Shown here: positions 8,866 to 16,220 of the stretch, one piece after another | Layout: every line of letters starts with the position of its first letter | Numbering within the stretch: the stretch's first letter is position 1 | NCBI GenBank assembly: GCA_034399355.1 | Contig: JAXMMT010000018.1 | Location: 1-43,734 of the forward strand | Source: UBA2279 sp034399355 | GTDB lineage: Bacteria > Actinomycetota > Coriobacteriia > Anaerosomatales > Anaerosomataceae | Reading direction: 5' to 3' | DNA length: 43,734 nucleotides | Notes under the pieces: model-generated | Told to the model about the DNA's origin: nothing | The model's database searches: none | What the model saw: the letters and a program-made list of their open reading frames with translations, nothing else | Position numbers and translations under genes: made by a program

Positions 8866-10248
8866 CTACTCCTTCTCGGCCTTGGGAGTCTTCTTCTTCT
8901 TCTTACCGCCGGACTTCTTGGCGGGCTTGGACTGCTTGCCGCCTTCGGTCGACTCCTCTTCGATGACCTCGACGGTGTCGATGAGCCAGCGAAGCGCCTT
9001 GCGATGCATGATCTGCTCTCTGACAACCGGCAAAGCGCCGGCGTCGCGAAGCTTCTCGCGCATGCGGTCGGTCGCCTCAGCCTCTCCTCCCGCAATCTCG
9101 CGAATCGCCTCGCCCAGATCGTCCTCGCTAATGTCCATACCCTTCATGCGGAAGAGCGCTTCAAGACCGAGGTCCACGCGCAAGCGATTCTCCGATTCAA
9201 CCTCGATATCAGCACGGACCTGGCCGGCATCAACACCCGTGATCTCCATGTACTGCTCGACCGACATGCCGCGCTGCTCGAGGGTCTCAAAGAAGTCCTC
9301 CACCATGTTGTTGGCGCGGGCGCGCACCATGGCCTCGGGTACCTCACCCTCGACTCGCTCGCCCAGAGCGGCGCGGGCAGCGTCCTCTATCTTGCGCATG
9401 TGACCTGCGGCCTTGCTCTTGTCGAGCGTCGCGCGGATGTCATCACGGTAGGCCTCGAATGTCTCGAAGCCGCCGACACTCCGGGCGAACTCATCGTCAA
9501 GCTCGGGCAAGACCTTCGCCTTGACCTCGTGGACGGTGATGGTGAAGCTGACCTCTTTGCCGACGAAGTCGGGGTTGGACGAGGTGTCGGGGATATCGAA
9601 GACAGCATGGACCTCGTCGCCAGCCTCGTGCGCTATGAGTGCGGCGTCGAACTCGGCCGGCATCAGGCCCTTGCTGAGCTCATACAGGTACATGTCGACG
9701 CTGCTGCCCTCGTACTCCTCGCCATCCACGGTGCCGACAAACGAGATCAGCGCGAAGTCGCCGGGATCGATGGCCTTGTCCGCAGTCTCGAGAGTCGCAA
9801 AGCGATCGCGCGTGTACTCGATCTGCGCGTCGATCTCTCGCTCGCTCGATATGGCAGGCGTCACTGTGACGGCAAAGCCGTCTGCCGAGGAGAGCGTGAC
9901 CTCCGGACGCGTCAGGATCTCTGCGGTGAAGGCGTAGGGCTCGCCCGGCACGACCGGGTCGACCTCACCGGTGTCCGGCGACTCAATCGGACGGATGTCC
10001 TCATCGGACAACGCCCGGGCATAGTACGTAGAGATGATCTCCCCCTGCGCATCTGCGAGAAGGGCGTCCCGGCCGACGTGGTTCTCCAGAATGGGACGCG
10101 GCGCTTTGCCCGCACGGAAACCTGGGATGCGCACGCGCTTCGCCGTTTCCGCGTAGACCGAGGAGATGACATCATCGACCTCGACAACACTCACCGTGAC
10201 GGTGAGTCTGACCTTGTTCTCATCGATGCGCTCGACAGTGGTTTCCAA
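8866..10248 (-). CDS. tig: Trigger factor, ribosome-associated chaperone and peptidyl-prolyl isomerase
   Basis: Binds the ribosome near the peptide exit and holds nascent chains. The 460 residues have the three usual domains: an N-terminal ribosome-binding domain with the signature VRIPGFRAGKAP (about 37-48), an FKBP-type PPIase domain (about 150-240) and a long helical C-terminal chaperone domain. A strongly basic tail with a run of five lysines follows and is not needed in the family. The start codon is TTG at 10248, chosen because AGGAGG lies just upstream and the N-terminus matches the family. It is first in the tig-clpP-clpX operon, 64 bp after the tRNA-Leu gene. Confidence 0.96.
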   Translation of the reverse strand: METTVERIDENKVRLTVTVSVVEVDDVISSVYAETAKRVRIPGFRAGKAPRPILENHVGRDALLADAQGEIISTYYARALSDEDIRPIESPDTGEVDPVVPGEPYAFTAEILTRPEVTLSSADGFAVTVTPAISSEREIDAQIEYTRDRFATLETADKAIDPGDFALISFVGTVDGEEYEGSSVDMYLYELSKGLMPAEFDAALIAHEAGDEVHAVFDIPDTSSNPDFVGKEVSFTITVHEVKAKVLPELDDEFARSVGGFETFEAYRDDIRATLDKSKAAGHMRKIEDAARAALGERVEGEVPEAMVRARANNMVEDFFETLEQRGMSVEQYMEITGVDAGQVRADIEVESENRLRVDLGLEALFRMKGMDISEDDLGEAIREIAGGEAEATDRMREKLRDAGALPVVREQIMHRKALRWLIDTVEVIEEESTEGGKQSKPAKKSGGKKKKKTPKAEKE

Positions 10249-10312
10249 CGGTCCTCCTGACGTGTACAGCTACTGTTCGTCTTCAATGGGCCGTGTGCCC
10301 TGAGTTCACTTA

Positions 10313-10396
10313 TGGTGCGGGCGAGAGGACTTGAACCTCCACGAGTCTCCTCACCGGAACCTAGATCCGGCGCGTCTGCCATTCCGCCACGCCCGC
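10313..10396 (-). tRNA. tRNA-Leu (anticodon UAG)
   Basis: On the minus strand the sequence starts GCGGGCGTGGCGG, has a long variable arm as expected for a class II tRNA, an anticodon loop TCTAGGT (anticodon TAG), the T-loop GGTTCAAGTCC and an encoded CCA end. The 7-bp acceptor stem pairs completely. Confidence 0.95.
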
Positions 10397-10424
10397 ACGG
10401 TTAAGACCAAGCACCAACTATAAC

Positions 10425-10457
10425 AAAAAGGCTGGGGCGTTTTCGCCGCCAACCTTT
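10425..10457 (-). terminator. Intrinsic terminator between tRNA-Lys and tRNA-Leu
   Basis: On the minus strand a 13-bp stem (AAAGG, U-G wobble, TGG, bulged C, GGCG) closes an AAAA loop and is followed directly by TTTTTGTT. The U-tract shows it acts on the minus strand. It should end the Pro-to-Lys tRNA transcript; tRNA-Leu would then need its own promoter, for which TATAGT just after the hairpin is a candidate -10 box. Confidence 0.7.
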
Positions 10458-10467
10458 GTCGTGTACT

Positions 10468-10543
10468 TGGTGGGCCGTATAGGGATCGAACCTATGACCT
10501 TGGGATTAAGAGTCCCCTGCTCTACCAGCTGAGCTAACGGCCC
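10468..10543 (-). tRNA. tRNA-Lys (anticodon CUU)
   Basis: Minus-strand sequence GGGCCGTTAGCTCAGC..., anticodon loop CTCTTAA (anticodon CTT), T-loop GGTTCGATCCC and encoded CCA. Acceptor stem GGGCCGT pairs with ACGGCCC. Confidence 0.95.
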
Positions 10544-10558
10544 GAACAACGCTCAGTC

Positions 10559-10586
10559 ATTCTACCTGCTCCATGCGAAAGTGCAA
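10559..10586 (-). promoter_or_regulatory. Candidate promoter for tRNA-Lys
   Basis: On the minus strand TTGCAC (10586-10581) and TAGAAT (10564-10559) are separated by 16 bp in the tRNA-His to tRNA-Lys spacer. The predicted start is about 10 bp upstream of the tRNA. Confidence 0.45.
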
Positions 10587-10619
10587 GTTCGACGGCCACG
10601 TTGGACCGAGAGCTATCGA

Positions 10620-10697
10620 TGGGGTGGGTAACGGGACTTGAACCCGCGGCCTCCGGAGCCACAGTCCGGCGCTCTAACCAACTGAGCTACACCCACC
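10620..10697 (-). tRNA. tRNA-His (anticodon GUG)
   Basis: Minus-strand sequence with acceptor GTGGGTG, a G at position -1 as required for tRNA-His, anticodon loop CTGTGGC (anticodon GTG), discriminator C73 and encoded CCA. The start given includes G-1. Confidence 0.95.
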
Positions 10698-10709
10698 ACG
10701 TCATATGTT

Positions 10710-10786
10710 TGGCACGCCCGGAGGGATTCGAACCCCCGACCTAGAGATTAGAAGTCTCCCGCTCTATCCAACTGAGCTACGGGCGC
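10710..10786 (-). tRNA. tRNA-Arg (anticodon UCU)
   Basis: Minus-strand sequence GCGCCCGTAGCTCAG..., anticodon loop CTTCTAA (anticodon TCT), T-loop GGTTCGAATCC and encoded CCA. The first acceptor pair is a G-U wobble. Confidence 0.94.
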
Positions 10787-10817
10787 ACATCAACGCCCAC
10801 CCGAGTGCCGAAGCGAT

Positions 10818-10847
10818 ACGGTACCCGCGGGACGTGCAGGTTGTCAA
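10818..10847 (-). promoter_or_regulatory. Candidate promoter upstream of tRNA-Arg
   Basis: A consensus -35 box TTGACA (10847-10842) directly abuts the tRNA-Gly CCA end, with TACCGT (10823-10818) 18 bp downstream on the minus strand. It would drive Arg-His-Lys independently of the main promoter. Confidence 0.45.
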
Positions 10848-10923
10848 TGGAGCGGCCGACGGGACTCGAACCCGCAACAATCAGCTTGGAAGGCTGATGC
10901 TCTACCAATTGAACTACGGCCGC
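10848..10923 (-). tRNA. tRNA-Gly (anticodon UCC)
   Basis: Minus-strand sequence GCGGCCGTAGTTCAATTGG..., anticodon loop CTTCCAA (anticodon TCC), T-loop GGTTCGAGTCC and encoded CCA. Only 4 bp separate it from tRNA-Pro. Confidence 0.95.
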
Positions 10924-10927
10924 ACCT

Positions 10928-11004
10928 TGGTCGGGCCGGCCGGATTCGAACCGGCGACCCCCTGCTCCCAAAGCAGGTGCGCTACCAAGCTGCGCCACGG
11001 CCCG
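10928..11004 (-). tRNA. tRNA-Pro (anticodon UGG)
   Basis: Minus-strand sequence CGGGCCGTGGCGCAGC..., anticodon loop TTTGGGA (anticodon TGG), T-loop GGTTCGAATCC and encoded CCA. First gene of the tRNA transcript. Confidence 0.95.
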
Positions 11005-11048
11005 ACCTCTCTGTTGCCCGCGGCCCAGCAAGCCGTGCGAGCTAGAAC

Positions 11049-11077
11049 AGTATAGAGGCGCGCAGAGGCACACACAA
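11049..11077 (-). promoter_or_regulatory. Main promoter of the tRNA cluster
   Basis: On the minus strand TTGTGT (11077-11072) and TATACT (11054-11049) are separated by exactly 17 bp. The predicted start lies about 38 bp upstream of tRNA-Pro. Confidence 0.65.
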
Positions 11078-11100
11078 CCGCATCAGAAGCAGAGCTTCGC

Positions 11101-11712
11101 CTAGAGTTGTATGCCTTTGAACGCCCGACGCAGCGCGCGCAGAGCGGCACCCCGGTGGCTTATCGCGTTCTTCTCCTCGAGGGTGAGTTCCGCCATGGTG
11201 CGCCCCGGCGTGGCGACCGGGAGGAAGAGCGGATCGTAGCCGAAACCGCCCTCGCCTCTTGGTTCATGTCCGATGACACCTTCGCACACGCCTTCGGCCA
11301 CAGTCTCGGCGCCATCGGCATAGACCAGGACGATTACGCTGCGGAAACGCGCGGTACGCCGGGAATCGTCGACTTCGGAAAGTGCGTCGAGCAGTTTGCG
11401 GTTGTTCGCCGCATCATCGCCGTCCGCACCGGCGTAGCGCGAGGAGTACACGCCGGGTTCACCGCCAAGCGCGTCGACTTGCAGACCGCTGTCATCAGCG
11501 AGTGCGGGCATGCCAAAACGTTCCGCGTATGCCCGGGCCTTCAGACGCGCGTTCTCGAGGAACGAGGAACCAGCCTCTTCTACATCGAGCGGGTCGAAGC
11601 CCAGCTCCGCCGCAGTAGTGAACTCGAGAACGGGCAGATCGACGGTCGAACGAATCTCGGCCAGCTTACCTTTGTTTGCGGTGGCGACAATGACGCGCAC
11701 GGGCTCAGTCAC
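11101..11712 (-). CDS. rdgB: XTP/dITP diphosphatase (non-canonical purine NTP pyrophosphatase)
   Basis: Hydrolyses deaminated purine nucleotides such as dITP and XTP and so keeps them out of DNA and RNA. The 203 residues match the HAM1/RdgB family: TANKGKLAEI near the N-terminus, SSFLENARLKA, the LADDSGLQVDALGG metal-binding block, GVYSSRYAG, GFGYDPLF and the C-terminal SHRGAALRA. The start is a GTG at 11712 lying inside the last codons of rph, an 8-bp overlap. The order rph-rdgB is a widely conserved pair. The 3' end is followed by the promoter region of the tRNA cluster. Confidence 0.96.
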   Translation of the reverse strand: MTEPVRVIVATANKGKLAEIRSTVDLPVLEFTTAAELGFDPLDVEEAGSSFLENARLKARAYAERFGMPALADDSGLQVDALGGEPGVYSSRYAGADGDDAANNRKLLDALSEVDDSRRTARFRSVIVLVYADGAETVAEGVCEGVIGHEPRGEGGFGYDPLFLPVATPGRTMAELTLEEKNAISHRGAALRALRRAFKGIQL

Positions 11713-12448
11713 CGTACGTCTCGAGTCCTTCGGCTATGACCCGTCGCTGCAGGTCAACCAGCCTACCGGCTCCCGCAAGCGCGAGGTCCAGCAGCTCGTC
11801 CAGGCGCTGGCGATCGAAGGGCGTGCGCTCGCCTGTTCCCTGTACCTCGATGAGGCGGCCGTTGCGATCAACGACGACATTCATATCCACCTCGGCCACG
11901 CTGTCCTCGGAGTAGTCGAGGTCGAGCAATACTTCGCCGTCAACCACGCCTACCGACGTTGCGGCCACGAAGTCGATCAGCGGCAGCGACTCGATGCGGC
12001 CTGCGTCGCGCCACCGGCTGAACGCATCGTGCACGGCGAACAGCGCGCCCGTAATGGCGGCGGTGCGGGTGCCACCGTCGGCCTGGATCACGTCGCAGTC
12101 GACGTTCATCGTGTACTCGCCCCCCATGCCGCCCATGTCGACAACGGTGCGCAGAGAACGGCCGATGAGTCGCTGGATCTCGTGGGTACGACCGCCGGGA
12201 GCACCCTGATTCACCTCACGACGCGTCCGCGTGTGCGTCGATGCCGGGAGCAGCGAGTACTCGGCGGTCACCCAGCCGAGCCCCGAGCCGCGTCGCCAGC
12301 CGGCGACCTGCTCGGAGATGTTCGCGGCGCACAGCACCTTCGTGTCACCCAACTCGAACAGACACGAACCGTGCGCGTGCTTCAAGTAGCCTCGCGTGAG
12401 CCGGACCGGTCTTAGTTCATCGTTCGCGCGTCCACCGCTGCGCTGCAT
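11705..12448 (-). CDS. rph: Ribonuclease PH
   Basis: Phosphate-dependent 3'-to-5' exoribonuclease that trims tRNA 3' ends. The 247 residues are full length. Family marks are the N-terminal R-SGG-R-DELRPV block, GDTKVLCAA, the arginine-rich VTAEYSLLPASTHTR region, EIQRLIGRSLR, DCDVIQADGGTRTAAI and DLDYSEDS. AAGGAGG lies 8 bases upstream of the ATG. It follows the MBL-fold gene by 13 bp and overlaps rdgB. The tRNA genes directly downstream of this operon all encode CCA, so trimming by RNase PH would expose it. Confidence 0.97.
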   Translation of the reverse strand: MQRSGGRANDELRPVRLTRGYLKHAHGSCLFELGDTKVLCAANISEQVAGWRRGSGLGWVTAEYSLLPASTHTRTRREVNQGAPGGRTHEIQRLIGRSLRTVVDMGGMGGEYTMNVDCDVIQADGGTRTAAITGALFAVHDAFSRWRDAGRIESLPLIDFVAATSVGVVDGEVLLDLDYSEDSVAEVDMNVVVDRNGRLIEVQGTGERTPFDRQRLDELLDLALAGAGRLVDLQRRVIAEGLETYGD

Positions 12449-12461
12449 CGGCTATGCCTCC

Positions 12462-13211
12462 TTACGGAAACGTCAGATCGAAAAGCTCATCGGCCACGAT
12501 AACACGACCATGGAAAATCTCACGGGCCTCTTGCGCCGCCGCCGTCCTGTCCACGGCCGGCCACAGGTGTGTCAGCACGAGCGTGTGCGCGTTCGCCTTC
12601 ACGGCAAGCTCGGCGGCCTCTGCAGCCGTCATGTGCGCTGCCGCCCCGCGGTGTGTAGGCGGCAGAGTCGCCTCGGCAAGCAGGACGTCCACGCCATGCG
12701 CCACTGCGTTCACCGCATCACCGGGAGCAGTGTCGGCGGTGTAACACAGCATGGCACCGTCATCGATCGCAACCAGTGCAAACGTAGGCTCGACGTGGTC
12801 GACCTCATGCGGAACGACCGTAAGATCACCTATGCCGATCGCTCCCCCGTCTTCGAGCTCGCACACGCTGAAGGCCTCGGCAAACTCCCTGCGCCCGCGC
12901 TCGGAGAGCACCGCACCCATCCGTTCGAACAGGCCCGGGGGGGTATACAGCGACAGCGGGGGACGCGGCCCGTCGGGGGCGTAGCGCAACGCGGCCTGCA
13001 ACGCGTACAGGTCGGCGAAGTGGTCGACGTGCTCGTGCGTGATGAAGACAGCGTCCAGGTCAAGCGGATCCATCAGTTTGCCGAGGTTGGAGAGGACGCC
13101 GTTGCCGCAGTCGAAGAGCACAGCGACATCGCCACTGCGCACGAGGTGCCCGGAACACGCGCGTCCCGCATCGGCGAAGCTCGCCGCCGAGCCAAGCACC
13201 GTCAGCCGCAT
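12462..13211 (-). CDS. MBL-fold metallohydrolase
   Basis: A 249-residue metallo-beta-lactamase-fold hydrolase of the RNase Z/phosphodiesterase-like branch. It begins MRLTVLGSAAS, and the metal-binding motif THEHVDHF is at about 58-65. Further metal-ligand candidates are the HEVDH segment, YTADTAP and LTHLWP. It lacks the long exosite arm expected of true RNase Z, so a tRNA 3'-processing role is possible but not supported. The start overlaps the murI stop by 10 bp, and GGGGAGC precedes the ATG. This murI-MBL-rph-rdgB arrangement is common in Actinomycetota, but the substrate is not known to me. Confidence 0.85.
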   Translation of the reverse strand: MRLTVLGSAASFADAGRACSGHLVRSGDVAVLFDCGNGVLSNLGKLMDPLDLDAVFITHEHVDHFADLYALQAALRYAPDGPRPPLSLYTPPGLFERMGAVLSERGRREFAEAFSVCELEDGGAIGIGDLTVVPHEVDHVEPTFALVAIDDGAMLCYTADTAPGDAVNAVAHGVDVLLAEATLPPTHRGAAAHMTAAEAAELAVKANAHTLVLTHLWPAVDRTAAAQEAREIFHGRVIVADELFDLTFP

Positions 13212-14125
13212 GTCGGCTCCCCTGCTTCAAACGCCCGCAACGCTTCATGCAGCCGGTCATCCGGCACTGAGTCAAGCTCGCCGAGCGACACATGAACGAC
13301 ATCGCCGATTTTTCGACGCAGCACTCGGCCGCCCAGCAGCGCGAACTCATCGGCATCGCCGGTGGTGGCGTAGCGCTCGAAACGACCCTGTCCCGAAGCC
13401 AGCTGGTCGCGCGCACCAAGGGTCTCGGCGACCTCACGCGCGGTCTCCTCGGCAGAGGAGATAAGCCGCACACTGGAGCCGACGACCTGCTGAATCGCAG
13501 CCGATAGCAGCGGGAAGTGCGTGCAGCCAAGAACGAGCGTGTCGATGCCGCTGCGCTTGAGAGGGTCGAGGTAGTCGCGCGCCATCTCGTAGAACGAGGG
13601 GCGGATGAACACGTCGGAGGACTCCGACAGCCAGTCCTCGAGCGTGCCTGAGTCCATGCGCAAGCCCTGCTCGACCACGTCGACGAAGCGCGGCGTCGCC
13701 ACCGAAAAGACCGTCACCTCCGCGTCCAAAAGGCGAACTGCACTGCTGTAAGCGCCAGATTCGACCGTGCCTACGGTTCCGATGACGCCGACCCTGCGAT
13801 TGACCGTCGCCTTGACGGCCGCGCGGGCCCCCGGTTCGACAACTCCCACGACCGGCACGTCGAAGACCCGCTGCGCCAGCGACAGACCCGCTGCTGTGGC
13901 GGTGTTGCAGGCGATGACAATGAGCTTCACCGGCTGGCGCGCCAACCACGACCCGATCTGCAGCACGAACTCGCGGACTTCATGGGGCTCCCGCGGACCG
14001 TACGGGCAGCGCGCCGTGTCGCCGAAGTAGACGACGGACTCGTCGGGCAGCACGCGCATGATCTCGCGGGCAACCGTAAGGCCGCCGAGTCCGGAATCGA
14101 AGATACCAATAGGTAGAGTACGCAT
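13202..14125 (-). CDS. murI: Glutamate racemase
   Basis: Converts L-glutamate to D-glutamate for peptidoglycan. I place the start at the ATG at 14125 (MRTLPIGIFDSGLGGLT), giving 307 residues; the longer frame adds 22 residues without homology. The two catalytic cysteines are in IACNTATA and LGCTHFPLL. The substrate motifs FDSGLGG and FGDTARCPYG are present. The C-terminal extension of about 35 residues is slightly longer than usual. The ATG has no good ribosome-binding site but sits six bases after a TATACT box, which suggests a leaderless transcript. It heads the murI-MBL-rph-rdgB unit and is divergent from the arsR operon. Confidence 0.95.
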   Translation of the reverse strand: MRTLPIGIFDSGLGGLTVAREIMRVLPDESVVYFGDTARCPYGPREPHEVREFVLQIGSWLARQPVKLIVIACNTATAAGLSLAQRVFDVPVVGVVEPGARAAVKATVNRRVGVIGTVGTVESGAYSSAVRLLDAEVTVFSVATPRFVDVVEQGLRMDSGTLEDWLSESSDVFIRPSFYEMARDYLDPLKRSGIDTLVLGCTHFPLLSAAIQQVVGSSVRLISSAEETAREVAETLGARDQLASGQGRFERYATTGDADEFALLGGRVLRRKIGDVVHVSLGELDSVPDDRLHEALRAFEAGEPTCG

Positions 14126-14137
14126 GGGAGCAGTATA
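14126..14137 (-). promoter_or_regulatory. Leaderless-type promoter of murI
   Basis: On the minus strand TATACT (14137-14132) is followed by six bases and the ATG, so transcription would begin at or within a base of the start codon. No clear -35 box is visible. Confidence 0.5.
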
Positions 14138-14196
14138 TCCTTCAGGAAGCGACCTCACACGAGCCCGGCGACCTCCACTTGACTTCGGCATCTGAC

Positions 14197-14240
14197 TTGC
14201 TAGACATGCATAGATTCATATATTGTGATATACCAATATT
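14197..14240 (+). promoter_or_regulatory. Promoter and operator of the arsR-dsrE-tusA operon
   Basis: A candidate -35 TTGCTA (14197-14202) and -10 TATATT (14219-14224) are 16 bp apart. The -10 overlaps an inverted repeat, ATATTG (14220-14225) and CAATAT (14234-14239), in the most AT-rich patch of the region. ArsR-family repressors bind such AT-rich dyads over their own promoter. An alternative -35, TTGACT at 14179-14184, is also present. The binding protein is inferred to be the adjacent ArsR protein. Confidence 0.5.
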
Positions 14241-14272
14241 GAGGACAATCCGGCCACTGAAGAGAGGTCTCT

Positions 14273-14608
14273 GTGAACAAGGACTTCTACTGCCTACACT
14301 CCGAACTGTGCAAAACGCTCGCAAACGAGAAGCGGCAGCGTATCCTCGGCGCGCTTCGTGAGGGGGAACTCACCGTCAGCCAACTCGTCGAGGCCACGGA
14401 CACGTCACAAGCGAACACATCGCAGCACCTCTCCCTTCTGCGCTCCAAGGGCGTCGTCAATGCACGGCGCGAAGGAGTCCACGTGTACTACGCAATCGCG
14501 AATCCGAAGATCATCCAAGCATTCGACCTGATCACCGAGGTCATGCAAGAGACGCTCGCCGCGCAGAATCGCAATGCGGGCCTGGACGCCGAAACTACCG
14601 AGATCTGA
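14273..14608 (+). CDS. ArsR/SmtB-family repressor, candidate thiol or sulfur sensor
   Basis: A 111-residue winged-helix regulator. The recognition region is TVSQLVEATDTSQANTSQHLSLLR followed by the wing ARREGVHVYY. It starts at GTG 14273, with GAGAGG five bases upstream. Two cysteines near the N-terminus (C7 and C13) are the only ones. Metal sensors of the CVC type are not seen; paired cysteines in ArsR proteins of the BigR/SqrR kind sense sulfide or persulfide, so a sulfur-responsive role fits the downstream sulfur-carrier genes, but the cysteine positions differ from those of the studied proteins. It is the first gene of a five-gene operon and probably represses it through the dyad at 14220-14239. 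Confidence 0.85.
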   Translation: MNKDFYCLHSELCKTLANEKRQRILGALREGELTVSQLVEATDTSQANTSQHLSLLRSKGVVNARREGVHVYYAIANPKIIQAFDLITEVMQETLAAQNRNAGLDAETTEI

Positions 14609-14665
14609 TCGGCCATAAGGCCGTTGCCACGACAGAACCCTGAGTCGACGAAGGAGGACCGCACG

Positions 14666-15154
14666 ATGCCGGAAGAAGAGAGCCATCAGAAGAGCCTGGC
14701 AATGGTGGTGATGAGTGGTGACATGGACAAGTTGTTCGGCGCCTTCATCATCGCAACGGGCGCAGCCGCGATGGGCATGGAAGTCACTATGTTCTTCACA
14801 TTCTGGGGACTTCGCGCCATCAAGAAGAACGTCAGCACGGGCAAGACGCTGTTCGGCAAGATGTTGGGCATCATGTACGGCGGCGATATCTCGAAGGCGC
14901 ATCCGTCTAAGTTCAGCTTCGGCGGCATGGGCCGGTGGATGTTCGGCAAGATGATGGGTAATCACAACGTGAGCAAGCTCACCGAGCTCCGCGACCTTGC
15001 GGTCACGCTCGGCGTCAACATGTACGGCTGTGCGATGTCCATGGAGATCATGGAGATCCCACAGGAATCCTTCATCGAGGGCGTTAAGGACCCGGTCGGA
15101 GTGGGCTTCTTCATCATGAAGGCCCAGGAGGCCGAGATTCAGCTGTTCATCTAG
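14666..15154 (+). CDS. DsrE/DsrF-like (DsrE2-type) sulfur-trafficking protein
   Basis: A 162-residue DsrE/F-like protein. The start ATG at 14666 has AAGGAGG 8 bases upstream; an upstream in-frame start lacks such a site. The fold is recognisable from the opening SLAMVVMSGDMDKLFGAFI and the segment TGAAAMGMEVTMFFTFWGL. A single conserved cysteine (C122) in MYGCAMSMEIMEI matches the position of the persulfide-carrying cysteine in DsrE2 proteins. The methionine-rich middle is also typical. Family members pass sulfane sulfur to TusA, the product of the next gene. The exact acceptor cannot be read from sequence. Confidence 0.85.
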   Translation: MPEEESHQKSLAMVVMSGDMDKLFGAFIIATGAAAMGMEVTMFFTFWGLRAIKKNVSTGKTLFGKMLGIMYGGDISKAHPSKFSFGGMGRWMFGKMMGNHNVSKLTELRDLAVTLGVNMYGCAMSMEIMEIPQESFIEGVKDPVGVGFFIMKAQEAEIQLFI

Positions 15155-15187
15155 CCACTGCAAGTAACCCAGCACATCGGGAAACGA

Positions 15188-15209
15188 CCACATGCTGCAG
15201 AGCATGTGG
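15188..15209 (+). other. Strong RNA hairpin between the dsrE-like and tusA-like genes
   Basis: A perfect 9-bp stem (CCACATGCT and its complement) closes a GCAG loop just upstream of the tusA-like ribosome-binding site. There is no U-tract, so it is more likely an mRNA stability or processing element that sets gene ratios than a terminator. Confidence 0.6.
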
Positions 15210-15230
15210 CGGAACGAAAAGGAGAACACC

Positions 15231-15473
15231 ATGTCAGATGAGACCAAGATCGACCTCGAGCTCGACCTCAAGGGCCTGCTTTGCCCACTCCCGATGGTGA
15301 AGGTCAGCCAGAACATCGCCAACGTGCCGGTCGGTGGCGTGATCCGTGCGGTCGCAACCGACCCGGGCGCCATGGCCGACATCCCCGCATGGGCGAAGTC
15401 GACCGGTAACGAGGTCTTGCAGGCCGCCAAGGAAGGCAGCGAGTTCGTCTTCCTGGTCAAGCGCGTCAAGTAG
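15231..15473 (+). CDS. TusA-family sulfur carrier protein
   Basis: An 80-residue TusA-like protein. The CPxP motif is CPLP with the sulfur-accepting cysteine at C18 (LDLKGLLCPLPMVKV). The rest matches the two-layer fold, including GGVIRAVATDPGAMADIPAWAKSTGNEVL. The ATG at 15231 has AAAAGGAGA upstream; an in-frame ATG 13 codons earlier falls in the hairpin and is not used. In sulfur metabolism TusA accepts a persulfide from rhodanese or DsrE-type donors and passes it on. Here it sits between a DsrE-type donor and a DsrM/DsrK-like redox complex, which suggests that the complex acts on carrier-bound sulfur. Confidence 0.92.
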   Translation: MSDETKIDLELDLKGLLCPLPMVKVSQNIANVPVGGVIRAVATDPGAMADIPAWAKSTGNEVLQAAKEGSEFVFLVKRVK

Positions 15474-15498
15474 CCCGAGACGAGAGGAAAGGCAGCGA

Positions 15499-16218
15499 AT
15501 GGAGACGTATCTCTATATCACTGCGGTGATCGGTGTCTATATCGGTCTGGGCGTCTTCATCGTCGGGATGGGATGGCGCATCTACCAGTGGGCGACCACC
15601 CCGAAGTCCCCGGTGAGACTCGGCATGTTCCCCAAGCCGAAGACTCGGACAGGTCGCTTCTTCAAGATGCTCAAAGACACCTTCATCGCGCCCCAGTCGG
15701 CATCCATCGAGCCCCGGATGTGGCTGTTCGCGTTCATGTTCCACATCGCCGCGCTTGCGGCGTTCGTCGGACACCTGCGCGTCATCCAGGAGTTCCCAAT
15801 CCTCCCAGAGTTGCTCGGCGAGGAGGGCATGAACGCCTTCGCGGCATGGGCGGGCAGCATTGCGGGCGTGCTCATGATGGTGGCGGTCATGTACTGGATC
15901 GCCCGCCGCACGTTCGGCCCGTTCAAGCAGCTGTCGGTCCCCGAGGACTACCTGCTGCTGGCGCTGCTTTTCGGCGTCATCATCATGGGCAACCACATGC
16001 GTTTCTTCGGCCACGTACATGCCGAGACGTACCGCGCGTGGTTCCAGAGTCTGCTGGCGTTCAAGCCGGTCATTCCCGCCGAGATCACCAATTCGAACGT
16101 GGGCTGGTCGCTCGGCACGCACATGCTCTTCACGGACCTGCTGTTCATCTACTTCCCGTTCAGCAAGCTCGTGCATACCATCGGTGCCTTCTCGGCCAAC
16201 CTTGTGAGGAGTGAGTAG
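15499..16218 (+). CDS. DsrM/NarI-like membrane haem b subunit
   Basis: A 239-residue integral membrane protein of the nitrate reductase gamma/DsrM type, which carries haem b and exchanges electrons with menaquinone. The ATG at 15499 follows GAGGAAAGG. Five hydrophobic segments lie at about 5-27, 74-97, 113-135, 150-170 and 205-232. Candidate haem-ligand histidines are H82, H92, H166, H208 and H226. A long soluble loop (30-70) follows the first segment, unlike NarI. It is immediately followed, two bases later, by the iron-sulfur partner, the same pairing as dsrM-dsrK, hmeC-hmeD or tmcC-tmcB. No periplasmic cytochrome c gene (dsrJ) is visible, so a minimal two-subunit complex is likely. Confidence 0.85.
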   Translation: METYLYITAVIGVYIGLGVFIVGMGWRIYQWATTPKSPVRLGMFPKPKTRTGRFFKMLKDTFIAPQSASIEPRMWLFAFMFHIAALAAFVGHLRVIQEFPILPELLGEEGMNAFAAWAGSIAGVLMMVAVMYWIARRTFGPFKQLSVPEDYLLLALLFGVIIMGNHMRFFGHVHAETYRAWFQSLLAFKPVIPAEITNSNVGWSLGTHMLFTDLLFIYFPFSKLVHTIGAFSANLVRSE

Positions 16219-16220
16219 CC

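Noticed and set aside
6259..10260. Plus-strand frames of 456 and 523 codons opposite valS/clpX and clpP/tig
   Set aside because: Both are antisense shadows of full-length conserved genes caused by high GC third positions.
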